From: Thalassobius sp047123305
GTDB taxonomy: Bacteria > Pseudomonadota > Alphaproteobacteria > Rhodobacterales > Rhodobacteraceae
DNA: 64,000 bases
Assembly: GCF_047123305.1 (NCBI RefSeq)
Contig: NZ_CP138918.1
Span: forward strand, 4,030,001 to 4,094,000
Direction of reading: 5' to 3'
The notes under the pieces were generated by a model, which had not been told where the DNA came from, searched no databases, and saw only the letters and a list, made by a program, of their open reading frames with translations. Both the position numbers and the translations under genes were made by a program. This document shows positions 34,773-45,139 of this stretch, in pieces; the first letter of the stretch is position 1, and each line of letters starts with the position of its first letter.

Positions 34773-36509
34773 TTAGTTGGCGTTCCAGCGCGCCACCAGT
34801 GCGTCATAGTTGACGGTCTGGCCCTGCGGCTTTTCGTTGTCCAACTTCGGCTTGGCGCCACCGTTGGCGAACCACCACTCCGCGTCTTTTTCTTCGTTCA
34901 GACGCGGACCACAGCCGCCATAAATGCTCTGTGCTTCGTCCGCACGCTGCATTCGGGCCATGGTGATGTCCATTTCCTCGGCCAGACGGTCCATTGCTTC
35001 CTGCGGGGTAAAGGCCCCCGAGTTCACGTCACCGATCTGCTGCCACCAGATCTGGGCCAGCTTCGGATAATCCGGCACGTTCACACCGGTCGGCGACCAG
35101 GCCACACGATCAGGCGAACGGTAGAATTCTACCAGACCACCCAGTTTCGGTGCCCGTTCGGTGAAGCTTGCGTGGTTCACCGAGCTGTCACGGGTGAAGG
35201 TCAGACCCACGTGGGATTTCTTCACATCAACCGTTTTCGAGGTCACGAACTGAGCGTAGAGCCAAGCGGCCTGAGCACGCTCCGAGGGAGTCGACTTCAG
35301 GAAGGTCCAGGAGCCAACGTCCTGATAGCCAACCTTCTGACCTTCTTCCCAGTAAGGACCATGCGGGCTGGGGGCCATGCGCCACAGCGGGGTGCCGCTT
35401 TCATCCACGGTGTTGTTGCCTTCCGACTGCGGCTTCACCATGTCGGCGGTGAAGGCGGTGTACCAGAAGATCTGCTGGGCCACGTTGCCCTGGCTCAGCG
35501 CCGGCAGCGACTGGTAGAAGTCAAAGGACGCCGCACCGGGCGGTGCGTAGTTGCGCAGCCATTCGTCCCATTTGCGGATCGCATAGACCGCTGCAGGACC
35601 GTTGGCAGCGCCACCCCGGGTCACCGAGGCACCGGCTGGGTTACAGGAACCGGCTTCCATCCGGATGCCCCATTCGTCGATCGGCACACCGTTTGGTTCC
35701 CCTTTGGAACCCGCGCCAGCCATCGACAGCCAGGCATCGGTCATCCGCCAGCCCAGATCAGGCGCGCGTTTGCCGTAGTCCATGTGGCCATAGATCGCCA
35801 CACCGTCGATTTCTTTCACATCCTTCGAGAAGAACTCGGCGATGTCTTCGTAGGCCGACCAGTTGACCGGAACACCCAGATCGTAGCCATATTTGGCTTT
35901 GAAGGCTTCCTGCAGGTCTGCGCGGTCGAACCAGTCTTTGCGGAACCAGTAGAGGTTGGCAAACTGCTGGTCGGGCAGCTGGTAGAGGTCGCCATCGGGA
36001 CCGGTGGTGAACTGCGTGCCCATGAAGTCATCCAGATCCAGCGTCGGGCTGGTGGTCGCCGCCCAATCCCCTGCCATCTGATCGGTCAGGTTATAGGCCA
36101 GCTGCAGACGCGAGTGGGTGCCGATCAGGTCGGAGTCATTGACGTAGCCGTCATAGAGGTTCCGCTTGGTCTGCATCTGGGTCTGCACCGCCTGCACCAC
36201 TTCGCCCTCACCGAGGATCTGGTGGTTCACCTTGATGCCGGTGATTTCCTCGAAGGCTTTGGTCAGAACCTCGGCTTCATAGCCGTGGGTCGGAATGCCT
36301 TCGGACAACACGTTGATTTCCATGCCCGAGAAGGGCTGAGCGGCTTGGATAAACCACTGCATTTCGCTCATCTGCTCGTCTTTGCTGAGTGCCGACGGCT
36401 GGAATTCAGCGTCGATCCACCGCTTAGCCGCGGCTTCGTCAGCATACAGCGGATGTGTTCCCGCAATCACTGCAACAGCAGCCACTGCGGACAAAAGATA
36501 CTTGCGCAT
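34773..36509 (-). CDS. glpV: Glycerol ABC transporter substrate-binding protein GlpV-like
   Basis: 578-aa periplasmic binding protein, longer than ordinary sugar receptors, as is typical for GlpV. The signal peptide covers about residues 1-23 (YLLSAVAAVAVIAGTHPLYA). The mature start DEAAAKRWIDAEFQPSALSK and the segment WFIQAAQPFSGMEINVLSEG are characteristic. The ATG at 36509 has GGAGG seven bases upstream and removes 26 false residues. First gene of the operon; the first ATPase follows after 124 bp. No glpD, glpK or regulator gene is adjacent, so regulation is not evident here. Confidence 0.9.
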   Translation of the reverse strand: MRKYLLSAVAAVAVIAGTHPLYADEAAAKRWIDAEFQPSALSKDEQMSEMQWFIQAAQPFSGMEINVLSEGIPTHGYEAEVLTKAFEEITGIKVNHQILGEGEVVQAVQTQMQTKRNLYDGYVNDSDLIGTHSRLQLAYNLTDQMAGDWAATTSPTLDLDDFMGTQFTTGPDGDLYQLPDQQFANLYWFRKDWFDRADLQEAFKAKYGYDLGVPVNWSAYEDIAEFFSKDVKEIDGVAIYGHMDYGKRAPDLGWRMTDAWLSMAGAGSKGEPNGVPIDEWGIRMEAGSCNPAGASVTRGGAANGPAAVYAIRKWDEWLRNYAPPGAASFDFYQSLPALSQGNVAQQIFWYTAFTADMVKPQSEGNNTVDESGTPLWRMAPSPHGPYWEEGQKVGYQDVGSWTFLKSTPSERAQAAWLYAQFVTSKTVDVKKSHVGLTFTRDSSVNHASFTERAPKLGGLVEFYRSPDRVAWSPTGVNVPDYPKLAQIWWQQIGDVNSGAFTPQEAMDRLAEEMDITMARMQRADEAQSIYGGCGPRLNEEKDAEWWFANGGAKPKLDNEKPQGQTVNYDALVARWNAN

Positions 36510-37047
36510 CTTATCCTCCCAAATGTGTAAATTACCGGCTCCCCGCCGGATGTCCTTTACGTTTACAGACGTGGGCAAACCCGTCAACTAATTTATTAGT
36601 AGATCAATCATCGGACCAGAAGAAGCACGTCCGGATTGCGCAATTTTTGACGAAAACGCCTTATTTTACGCGGCTTCATCATGACGGAAGACCTGTTGAA
36701 AAAGCAACCCTCAGATGCACCAATTCCCGCCCTGCCCCGAAAGTTCTCGCAACGTAATTGGGATCAGAAGGCGAAATTTCCCCTTTTCCCGGCCTCATTG
36801 GTCTGATGGATTCGCAACCAATTCCTTGCAACATCTGACAGGGTGTCGAAAAAATGACAGTACAGCAGAATATTTTGCGCAGCAATCCCATAGGATTACC
36901 CGCAAGCACTGTGGCTTTAACGCACGAAAAACCACATTTTGCCTTATTTTCAACAAAAACCACTAGCCTTGGCCGCATGCCCTATAGTATGCCAGTATCA
37001 ATCTAGATAATGGGCACAAGCCCTACCTTTGAGAGAGCAGTAAGCTG
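36510..37047. other. Long divergent intergenic region
   Basis: 538 bp between the glycerol operon and the adhesin gene, AT-richer than the flanking genes. It must contain both promoters. I find no gene, no clear RNA and no strong palindrome. Confidence 0.55.
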
Positions 37048-40000
37048 ATGAGTACAGTTAATTTTTCCGTCCGCAGTGCGGCCGGGACCGTGACTCATGG
37101 TCAAGCCCATGACACCGACGGTCTCATTATTCCTTTCTTCACCGGTTCGCAGATTTCGCTGAACCTCGCCCCTCAGGATGTGATTGGTTACACCCAATCC
37201 GGCAACGATTTGATTGTCGAGCTTGCCTCGGGTCAGAAGATCACGGTGCAGGGCTATTTCTTCGAAGACAGTCGCGACCCCGAGCTGTTCCTGTCCTCCA
37301 ATGGTGAAATCCACCACGTCGAACTGGGCGGCCAGATGGGCGACCAGTATCTGGCGACCTACAATCCGGTGGACACCAGCGGCAAGTGGAGCGCTTACGA
37401 CGAGTTGGTGTTCCTGGATCTGGAACGGGTTGAACCTGTTGTGGCGCCGCTGATTGCACCCGCACTGGGTCTGGGCGGCGTTGCCACCGGCGCGGCCGTT
37501 CTGGGCGGCGCGGTGATTGCGGATGATCTGCTGGGTGGCGGCGGCGGTGGCGGGGTGATCACCCCAACTGTCGACAACCCAGACGGCACCTATGAAACCG
37601 GCGGCCCGGCCCCCACCCCGGTGACCATCACCGGCACCGGTGAGGCTGGTTCGAGCGTAACGGTTGCGGTCGGCACCTCAACCCAGGTCACCACCGTCGG
37701 CGATGATGGCACTTGGGAAGTTGTCTTTGAGCCGGGCGACCTGCCAGACGACGGCGTTTACGAAAGCGTTGTGACCGTGGTGGCCCCGGACGACACAGAA
37801 TACACGCTGGACGGCCCCGCGCTGGACATCGACACCACGCCGCCGCTGGTTGCGGTCGGCGAAGGCACTGTTTCCGTTGGTGAAATCGTCAACGCGGAAG
37901 AGCACGACGACGGCCATGTGATCTCGGGCACCGGCGAAGCTGGCGCCACCATCACGGTAGAGGTCAACGGCACCACCCAGACCACCACCATCTCCGAAGG
38001 CGGCACCTGGAGTGTCAACTTCGAGCGTTCCGTACTGATCGAAGGCGAATACACCACCGGTGTCACCATCACCGCCACCGATCTGCGTGGCAACGTCACC
38101 ACCGTGACCGATGAAATTCAGGTCGATACCGTCGCCCCCGTGGTCAATATGAACACCGTGGAAGGCGACAATATCATCAATGCTTCCGAAGCTTCTGATG
38201 GGGTCACCCTGACCGGCTATGCCGAACCCGGCTCGACCCTGACGCTGGAGTTTCAGGGCCAAAGCCAAAGCGTTGCCGTGAACGCCGATGGCAGCTGGTC
38301 GCTAGACTTCTCGGCCGCCCAGATCGCGACGGGCACTTATGACAGCGCTGTCACCCTGACCGCCACTGATGCGGCGGGCAACAGCACCGTCACCGATTAC
38401 ACGCTGCACATCGACACCGAAGGCAACGTCACCCTCGACACGCCGATTTCAGGCGACAACCTGTTGAATGAGACCGAAGCCGCCCAAGGCCTGAACCTTA
38501 CCGGCACTGCCGAAGCAGGCTCCACCGTAGTTGTGGAAATGATGGGCGCGGTGCGCACCGTGACCGCCGATGCCTCGGGCAACTGGTCAGCAACCTTTGT
38601 GGCCGCGGAAATTCCGGCGGGCGAATATGACGCCTCCGTAAATGTCTCGGCGACCGATCAAGTGGGCAACACCACCACGACGTCCTCAGTTCTGCGGGTC
38701 GACACCAGCACGCTGGTCGGGCTGGAAAGCCCGGTGTCCGGCGACAACATGGTCAATGCAGCGGAACAATCCGGCGGTGTTTTGATCAACGGCACCGCTG
38801 AGGCGGGCGCTCAGGTTGAGGTCACGCTGCACGGCGCGACCCGTCTGGTCACCGCAGGCAGTGACGGCAGTTGGAGCGCGGTCTTCACCGCCGCCGACAT
38901 CCCGGAAGGCACCTATCAGGCGGCGCTTTCGGTCACTGCGACCGATCTGGCCGGCAACAGCGCTACCACCCGTTCCACCGTCAATGTCGACACTGAAATC
39001 GGTGTCGCGATCAATGCCAATCAGGCGGGCGGCGACGATATCCTGAACGCCTCGGAAGCGGCGGGCGGCCTGACCCTGACCGGCACCGGCGAAGCGGGGG
39101 CAACCCTGTCGCTGGTCTTTGATGGCGTCACCAAAACCGCCACCGTTGGCAATGACGGCACCTGGTCCGTGACCTACAGCGCGGGTGAAATCCGCAACGG
39201 CGAATATGACGCCACCGTCACCGCCACCGTCACCGATGCGGCCGGCAACGTCGATCAGGCCAGCCATGTGATCACCGTGGACACCACCACCGCCGCCACT
39301 ATCGAAGTGCAGCCCGCCACCATCGGCGGCGATGACTTTGTCAACGCAGCGGAAATGCAGCAGGGTCTGGTGCTGGACGGCACCGCAGAACCCGGCGCCA
39401 CCGTCACCGTTGAGGTGGAAGGTGTCAGCCGCACCACCACGGCGGACGCCTCGGGCAACTGGTCGGTAACCTACGAGCCCGGCGCGCTGCCGCGGGGGGA
39501 ATATCAGACCACCGCCACCGTCAGCACGGTGGATGCAGTGGGCAACACCGCCAGCTCTTCGATCGACTTCTTTGTCGACACCGAAGTGGCCAACCCCGTT
39601 GTGGAAAGCGTCACCTTCGCGGATGATGCCGTCAGCGCCATTTCGCTGCAGACCAATGGCGACAGCTATGAGGTCACGGCCCTCAATGCAAACGGCAGCA
39701 GCACGGAACTGTCGCCGACCGAGATCCCGCTGGGCGCTTCGGAAACCATGTTTGCCTTCAACCCGGCAGTGTCGGACGGCACCCATCTGGTGGTTTCGGC
39801 GCAGGATGATGCGGGCAACGTATCCGACACGATGATCGTGCTGGATGACAATGCCACCAACGCAGGCACATTGGATCATGCCCAGACAGGCAACTTCCAG
39901 ATCGAAGCCTTGGAGCTGGACTACGCCTCGGACACTTCGCTTACCCTGACCGAATCCCAGATCCGCGATCTTTCGGACACGTCGGACACGCTGACCATCC

Positions 40001-40149
40001 ATGGCGGCGCGGACGATCAGGTCACGGTGAGCGGCGCGGTGAAAACCGGCCAGACCGAGACCATCGAGGGCGAGGCCTACGATGTCTACACCATCGGCGA
40101 CGATGGTGTGACGCTGGTGATCGATCAAGACATCAACGTCATCATCTAA
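37048..40149 (+). CDS. Type I-secreted adhesin with BapA-like prefix and Ig-like repeats
   Basis: 1033-aa acidic surface protein. Residues 1 to about 130 match the BapA/Bap prefix-like domain (GQKITVQGYFFEDSRDPELF and neighbours). A Gly-rich hinge (LLGGGGGGGVITP, about 160-172) follows. About seven Ig-like repeats of 93-99 residues occupy about 175-848, each with GTGEAGATV/GTAEPGATV, NGDGSW-type and VTATDAAGN-type blocks and closing with VDT. A divergent domain (about 850-940) and a C-terminal segment ending VTLVIDQDINVII complete it. No N-terminal Sec signal and no RTX nonapeptides are seen. The three following genes encode a type I exporter. It probably mediates attachment or biofilm formation. 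Confidence 0.9.
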   Translation: MSTVNFSVRSAAGTVTHGQAHDTDGLIIPFFTGSQISLNLAPQDVIGYTQSGNDLIVELASGQKITVQGYFFEDSRDPELFLSSNGEIHHVELGGQMGDQYLATYNPVDTSGKWSAYDELVFLDLERVEPVVAPLIAPALGLGGVATGAAVLGGAVIADDLLGGGGGGGVITPTVDNPDGTYETGGPAPTPVTITGTGEAGSSVTVAVGTSTQVTTVGDDGTWEVVFEPGDLPDDGVYESVVTVVAPDDTEYTLDGPALDIDTTPPLVAVGEGTVSVGEIVNAEEHDDGHVISGTGEAGATITVEVNGTTQTTTISEGGTWSVNFERSVLIEGEYTTGVTITATDLRGNVTTVTDEIQVDTVAPVVNMNTVEGDNIINASEASDGVTLTGYAEPGSTLTLEFQGQSQSVAVNADGSWSLDFSAAQIATGTYDSAVTLTATDAAGNSTVTDYTLHIDTEGNVTLDTPISGDNLLNETEAAQGLNLTGTAEAGSTVVVEMMGAVRTVTADASGNWSATFVAAEIPAGEYDASVNVSATDQVGNTTTTSSVLRVDTSTLVGLESPVSGDNMVNAAEQSGGVLINGTAEAGAQVEVTLHGATRLVTAGSDGSWSAVFTAADIPEGTYQAALSVTATDLAGNSATTRSTVNVDTEIGVAINANQAGGDDILNASEAAGGLTLTGTGEAGATLSLVFDGVTKTATVGNDGTWSVTYSAGEIRNGEYDATVTATVTDAAGNVDQASHVITVDTTTAATIEVQPATIGGDDFVNAAEMQQGLVLDGTAEPGATVTVEVEGVSRTTTADASGNWSVTYEPGALPRGEYQTTATVSTVDAVGNTASSSIDFFVDTEVANPVVESVTFADDAVSAISLQTNGDSYEVTALNANGSSTELSPTEIPLGASETMFAFNPAVSDGTHLVVSAQDDAGNVSDTMIVLDDNATNAGTLDHAQTGNFQIEALELDYASDTSLTLTESQIRDLSDTSDTLTIHGGADDQVTVSGAVKTGQTETIEGEAYDVYTIGDDGVTLVIDQDINVII

Positions 40150-40237
40150 GAGACCGCAGGGGCGGTGCGCTGCCCCTGCCCTGCCCCCTGGGCGCCCCCG
40201 CCCGCGGCAAGACCGTAAAGATCGACAGGAGACCCGG

Positions 40238-41602
40238 GTGTTCCCGAAGAAGGCCATTTCCCTCCTCTGCGCGACAACCCTGCTGGCTGGCTGTATGTCT
40301 GGCGGGCTTGGGGGCGGTTTGAATTTCACCCCGCCCCATCTGGCAGGCGGCGAGGTGGAGCCTGCGGAGCAACCGCTGCGCACGTCGGGTACCGGGCAGA
40401 AAAAACGCAACAAGATCTTCGACTTTGGCCCCACGGCAGCGGATGGTGAATCCGAGGTGCTGGACACATTGGTGGCGCGCCGCTCAGTCCTGCCGGAGGA
40501 CGGCATGTATGACCGTGTTGCCACCGCCGCACTGGCGGCGGGCAGCCGTGCTGCTGAAGCCGAGCTGCGCAGCGCAAAACTGCGGGCCGAAGCGGAAAAC
40601 AAGAACTGGCTGCCGCAGCTGAAACCCACCGTGTCGCTGACCTCTTTGGGTGAAACTCTGGCCTCTCTGGTGGTCGATCAGGTGCTTTATGACAACGGCA
40701 AACGCGAAGCCGAACGGGCCTATGCCGCCGCGGATGTTGAAGTTGCCGCCGTCACCCTTTCGCAGGATCAGAACGACCGTGTTTACAGCGCCCTGGCGCT
40801 CTACCTGACCGGGCTGCGCGGGCAAGAAAAATCCGCTACCGGCACCAAAGCCATTGGCCAGATGAAAGCCTTCCAGCGCATCGTTGATGGCCGCGTGGCC
40901 GGGGGGGTGTCCGACAAGGGCGATCAGCGCATGGTCGAGGGTAAGATCCTGGACCTGCGCGCCAGCCGCGACATCGCAATGGAAGAAGCCAACACCGCCC
41001 GCGCAGAGCTGCATGCGATGACTGGCATGGATCTGCCCAAGGCCAACGTGGCCCCATTGAAACGCTACGCCCCCGACGGGGTTGAGCCGCTATCGGTGTT
41101 GAAAGCCGAAGCCGAGGCGCGGCGCATCGTAGCGCAGGCCACCGCCGAACGTGCTGGCCAGCTGCCGGGCCTGACGGCCTCGGGCACGTTGAACCGTGAC
41201 GGCACCACTGGTGCGCTGAATGCGGGCACCAGCAATGGCATTGGTTTTGGCACCGGTGCACGGCTGAAGGCGATTGAGAATAGCAAGGAAACTGCCCGCG
41301 AAAATGTGGTGGAAGCCGAAGAGAAAGCCCGCCGCAACAGGTCTCGTCTGGAACAACGTCTGATTTCGCTGCAGCGGCAGGAGCGCGAAACTGCCAAACT
41401 GGTGCGCGAAAGCCGTGAGACCTTCAAACTGTTTCAGGCGCAGTTCAAGGCCGGCCAGCGCTCGGTACTGGAAGTGGTCAATATCTACGAACAGCTGACC
41501 CGCCGCGAGATGGAACGGTTGGACGCCAAATATGAGGTCATTCTGGTGCAGCTGGAGATGGCCCGTGATCTGGGTGTGCTGGCCGACGGGGGCGCGATTT
41601 GA
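40238..41602 (+). CDS. TolC-family outer membrane lipoprotein of the type I system
   Basis: 454-aa outer membrane efflux protein. It has a lipoprotein signal with lipobox LLAGC (Cys19). The long alpha-helical, Ala/Glu/Arg-rich body fits TolC-type hairpins (for example AQFKAGQRSVLEVVNIYEQL near the end, a hallmark of this family in adhesin exporters). The start is GTG at 40238 with AGGAG six bases before. It lies 88 bp after the adhesin and overlaps the ABC exporter start (TTGA). It would form the outer membrane duct. Confidence 0.9.
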   Translation: MFPKKAISLLCATTLLAGCMSGGLGGGLNFTPPHLAGGEVEPAEQPLRTSGTGQKKRNKIFDFGPTAADGESEVLDTLVARRSVLPEDGMYDRVATAALAAGSRAAEAELRSAKLRAEAENKNWLPQLKPTVSLTSLGETLASLVVDQVLYDNGKREAERAYAAADVEVAAVTLSQDQNDRVYSALALYLTGLRGQEKSATGTKAIGQMKAFQRIVDGRVAGGVSDKGDQRMVEGKILDLRASRDIAMEEANTARAELHAMTGMDLPKANVAPLKRYAPDGVEPLSVLKAEAEARRIVAQATAERAGQLPGLTASGTLNRDGTTGALNAGTSNGIGFGTGARLKAIENSKETARENVVEAEEKARRNRSRLEQRLISLQRQERETAKLVRESRETFKLFQAQFKAGQRSVLEVVNIYEQLTRREMERLDAKYEVILVQLEMARDLGVLADGGAI

Positions 41603-43917
41603 CGCAAAAGGGCCCGGTCATCCTGTCGATCAACCCGGCCGCAGCCAAGGTCGCCAAGCCCGCCAACACGCAGGGCAACGGCCCTGCTGCGCCTCCTCCT
41701 CAGCCCTCCTCGCCCCCCGCACCTGCCGCGATTACACCGCAACCCGCACCCCAACCGACCCAAACGCAACAGAACGAAACAGCCGCGCCGGAAATCCAGT
41801 CGCTGATCGAAGGCACCGCCAAACGCATCCAGCACCGCGCCTCGCTGGTGGCGACGCTGGCGGGCCTCAACGGGGCCGAAGTGCCGCTGACCGATGTGGC
41901 CGAGTTCATGTGGACCCAGTCCCCCGGTGATGTGTCGCTGAAGGCACTGTCCAAAGCACTGCAACACGCAGGGATTACACCGAAACTCAGCCAGCGGATC
42001 ACGCCGGCCGCCGACAAATGGCCTGCCATTGCCGAAATGCGCAATGGACAGTCGATCCTCGTTCTGTCGCAGGACGGTGAGGTATTGACGATTTATGACA
42101 CCACCTGTCCTGACAACCGCGCCGAGGTGCCTCTGGCAGACTTCACCCCGCATTTCACCGGCAACCTGCTGAGCGCCAAAACCAGCCTGCGCCAGATGGC
42201 CGAACGCCATGTGCCACAGCTGTCCAAGGGCCATTGGTTCTGGGGTGAGTTCCCGAAATTCCGCCGCCATATCAGTGAGATCATGCTGGGCTCTTTGGTG
42301 GCCAATGTGCTGGCCGTGGCCGTGGCGCTGTTTTCACTGCAGGTCTACGACCGGGTGATCCCACATCAATCCGAAGCAACGCTTTGGGTGCTGGCGATTG
42401 GCGCAATTATGGCGATCGGCCTAGAGGGCCTGTTGAAGCTGGCCCGCGCGCGCCTGTCCGACGCGGCGGGGCGACGGATGGAGCTGTCGATCCAGAATAT
42501 GCTGATGCGCCGCCTCTTGGGGATGCGGTCAGACCAACGGGCATTGCCACCCTCCGACCTTTTTGCCGCGATGCGCGATTTCGGCTCTGTGCGCGAGTTT
42601 TTCACCTCTTCCACCATCGCTGTGCTGGCGGATATGCCTTTTATCCTGCTGTTCCTGGCGCTGGTGGCCTCAATCGCGGGCAATATGGTCTGGGTGCTGG
42701 TGCTGGGCGGCCTGTTGATGGTGCTGCCCGCCTATGTGCTGCAGAAACGGATGATCGCCCTGACCCGCCAGACGCAGGGCGCCTCGGCCAAAGCCGGCCG
42801 TCTGCTGCAAGAGGTGGTGAGCGAGTTAGACACGGTGAAAACCCAACGTGGCGAGGACCGGATCCTGCGGCTCTGGGATGAGCTGAACGCGGTCTCTTCC
42901 CATGCATCGGCGGAGCAGCGTCGCCTGTCCTCGACCCTGACCTATTGGTCGCAAGGGGTGCAACAGACCACCTATATCGCCACCGTTGTGATCGGCACCT
43001 ACCTTGTTTTTGCAGGTCAATTCACCGTCGGCACCATCATCGCTACCGGCATCCTGACCAGCCGCACATTGGCGCCGCTGACTCAGTTTGCCGGCACTTT
43101 GGCTCGCTGGAGCAATGTGAAAGCGGCGCTGGAAAGCCTCGACACCATTGCGCTGGCCCCGCAGGAACGGGACAGCGAACGGCGCTATCTGCGGCGCGAG
43201 AAATTCCAAGGCCAGTTTGAACTGCGCGAGGTCCACTTCACCTATGACGAGGACGGTCCCGCCACGCTGGATGTGCCTGCAGTGGTGATCAAACCCGGTC
43301 AGCGCGTCACCATTTTGGGCGCAAACGGGTCGGGCAAATCGACTTTGCTGAAAATGCTCTCGGGGCTTTATGCGCCAACGAAGGGTCGTGTTTTGCTAGA
43401 CGGCACCGACATGGCCCAGATCGACCCACGCGACCTGCGTCGCGGCATCGGCTACCTGTCACAAGACGTGCGGCTCTTTGCCGGGTCACTGCGCGACAAC
43501 CTGAACCTGAACCAGCTGGAACGGGACGATGACCGCCTGATGCAGGCGCTGGAGTTTGCCGGTCTTGGCCCGTTCCTGCGCGGTCACCCGCAGGGGCTGG
43601 ACCTGCAAATTCGCGATGGCGGCGAAGGCCTGTCCATCGGACAGCGTCAGTCGATTGGCTGGGCGCGGCTGTGGTTGCAGAACCCCTCGGTTGTGCTGCT
43701 GGATGAACCCACTGCGGCGCTGGATCAGACGTTGGAGCGCACGCTGGTCAGCCGCTTGGAAAACTGGCTGAAAGGCCGCACCGCGCTGATCGCCACGCAT
43801 CGCACTCCAATTCTGGCGCTGTCGAACCGCACCTTGATCCTGCAGGCCGGGCGTCTTGTGGTGGATGGGCCGCGCGAACAGGTGCTGGCCCATCTTGCCA
43901 GCGGGGAGCGCGGCTGA
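41599..43917 (+). CDS. Type I secretion ABC exporter (LapB-like permease/ATPase)
   Basis: 772-aa exporter. A Pro/Gln-rich N-terminus (residues 1 to about 65) is followed by a C39-like domain (about 75-200) with no catalytic Cys in the expected place. Membrane helices lie at about 225-500 and the ATPase at about 535-770. Walker A is GANGSGKSTLL, Walker B SVVLLDEPTAALD, H-loop IATHRT. The signature reads LSIGQRQ instead of LSGGQRQ. The start is probably TTG at 41599 overlapping the previous stop. It would push the unfolded adhesin through the HlyD/TolC-type channel. The degenerate C39 domain should bind rather than cleave the cargo. Confidence 0.92.
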   Translation: MTQKGPVILSINPAAAKVAKPANTQGNGPAAPPPQPSSPPAPAAITPQPAPQPTQTQQNETAAPEIQSLIEGTAKRIQHRASLVATLAGLNGAEVPLTDVAEFMWTQSPGDVSLKALSKALQHAGITPKLSQRITPAADKWPAIAEMRNGQSILVLSQDGEVLTIYDTTCPDNRAEVPLADFTPHFTGNLLSAKTSLRQMAERHVPQLSKGHWFWGEFPKFRRHISEIMLGSLVANVLAVAVALFSLQVYDRVIPHQSEATLWVLAIGAIMAIGLEGLLKLARARLSDAAGRRMELSIQNMLMRRLLGMRSDQRALPPSDLFAAMRDFGSVREFFTSSTIAVLADMPFILLFLALVASIAGNMVWVLVLGGLLMVLPAYVLQKRMIALTRQTQGASAKAGRLLQEVVSELDTVKTQRGEDRILRLWDELNAVSSHASAEQRRLSSTLTYWSQGVQQTTYIATVVIGTYLVFAGQFTVGTIIATGILTSRTLAPLTQFAGTLARWSNVKAALESLDTIALAPQERDSERRYLRREKFQGQFELREVHFTYDEDGPATLDVPAVVIKPGQRVTILGANGSGKSTLLKMLSGLYAPTKGRVLLDGTDMAQIDPRDLRRGIGYLSQDVRLFAGSLRDNLNLNQLERDDDRLMQALEFAGLGPFLRGHPQGLDLQIRDGGEGLSIGQRQSIGWARLWLQNPSVVLLDEPTAALDQTLERTLVSRLENWLKGRTALIATHRTPILALSNRTLILQAGRLVVDGPREQVLAHLASGERG

Positions 43918-45101
43918 TGGCGGGTGTCAGCAACAGCGACTTTGACGAAGGCTTTGACGACCACAACCGCCTGTCACGGCTGACAATCCGGCTGGTGGCG
44001 CTGGCGCTGGCGCTGTTTATCAGCTGGTCCGCTTTTGCCGTGGTGGATGAGATTGTGCGGTCCGAGGGCGAAGTTGTTTCGTCCTCGCGGTCGCAGATCA
44101 TTCAAAACCTGGAAGGCGGGATCCTGTCGGATCTGGCGGTGAAACAAGGTGACCTTGTCGAGTCCGGCCAAGTGCTGGCCACCCTGCAGGACACCAAGTT
44201 CCGCACCGCCTTTGACGACCTGCAGGACCAGATCGACTCCTTGGAAATCAAACGGTTACGTCTGGAAGCAGAGATTGCAGGTGCTTATGAGTTTTCGGTG
44301 CCCGAGGCACTGGCGCAGCGCTCAGCGACCATTCTGACCTCGGAACGCGCCCTGTTGAAAGCGCGCCAGACAGATCTGGATTCCCGCCGCGAAGGGGCTT
44401 TGGTGGTGCTGGAACAGGCCAAGTCCGAACTGGCGAATATGGAGCGGCTCTACAAGAAAGAGTTTGTGGCACTGATTGAGGTGAACAAAGCCCGCAAATC
44501 CGCCTCCGAGGCTGAAATCCGCTACACTGAGATCAACACCGCCGCCGAGTTGGAACAGGCTGAGGAATACTCCCAGACCTTGAAAGACATCAGCTCGCTG
44601 CGGCAGGAAATGCGGCTGGCGCAGGATCAGCTGAACCGCACTGTGATCACCGCCCCGATGCGCGGCATTGTGAACAACCTGTCGGTCACCACCATAGGCG
44701 GCGTTGTGCGTCCCGGCGAAGAGATTTTCGAGATCATCCCCCTGGGCGAAGAGCTGTTCGTAGAGGCCCGTGTGCGGCCGGAAAACATTGCCTCGGTGGA
44801 GCGGGGTCAGGCGGCCTCGATCAAGCTGACCGCCTACGATTATACGATTTATGGCACGCTGAAGGGTGAAGTGGATCTAATTTCCGCCGATACCTTCGAA
44901 GATGAACGTGATCCGCGGGCGGAGCCGTTTTATCGGGTCTCTGTCAGCGTCGACAGCGCCAACCTGACGGAACGCCAGAAGGCGATTGAGATCCGGCCGG
45001 GGATGCGGGCGCAGGTGGAGTTGCACACCGGCGAGAAAACTGTTCTGCAATACCTTTTGAAGCCGCTTTACAAGTCCCGCGAAGCCTTCCGCGAGCCTTA
45101 G
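43917..45101 (+). CDS. HlyD-family membrane fusion protein (LapC-like)
   Basis: 394-aa periplasmic adaptor of the type I system. One N-terminal helix (LVALALALFISWSAFAVVDEIV, about 25-46) anchors it in the inner membrane. The lipoyl half-motifs EGEVVSSSRSQIIQNLEGGIL and ITAPMRGIVNNLSVTTIGGVV flank a coiled-coil region rich in Glu/Lys/Arg. The C-terminal beta domain ends with IRPGMRAQVELHTGEKTVL. The ATG shares one base with the exporter's TGA stop. It connects the ABC exporter to the TolC-like lipoprotein. Confidence 0.94.
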   Translation: MAGVSNSDFDEGFDDHNRLSRLTIRLVALALALFISWSAFAVVDEIVRSEGEVVSSSRSQIIQNLEGGILSDLAVKQGDLVESGQVLATLQDTKFRTAFDDLQDQIDSLEIKRLRLEAEIAGAYEFSVPEALAQRSATILTSERALLKARQTDLDSRREGALVVLEQAKSELANMERLYKKEFVALIEVNKARKSASEAEIRYTEINTAAELEQAEEYSQTLKDISSLRQEMRLAQDQLNRTVITAPMRGIVNNLSVTTIGGVVRPGEEIFEIIPLGEELFVEARVRPENIASVERGQAASIKLTAYDYTIYGTLKGEVDLISADTFEDERDPRAEPFYRVSVSVDSANLTERQKAIEIRPGMRAQVELHTGEKTVLQYLLKPLYKSREAFREP

Positions 45102-45139
45102 AGGGTTATCAGAAGAGGATTGCCAGGCCGCTCTGCGGG

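Noticed and set aside
34437..36530. 697-codon plus-strand frame opposite the glycerol binding protein
   Set aside because: Antisense artefact of a well-recognised gene; the translation is Arg/His-rich without family motifs.
37600..39600. Regularly spaced repeats considered as a CRISPR-like array
   Set aside because: The periodicity (about 290 bp) comes from Ig-like protein repeats in an open frame, not from identical short DNA repeats with spacers.
38686..40629. 647-codon open frame on the minus strand opposite the adhesin gene
   Set aside because: It mirrors a Gly/Thr-rich, repeat-encoding gene with GC-biased third positions, which produces long antisense frames. It has no family resemblance or ribosome site.
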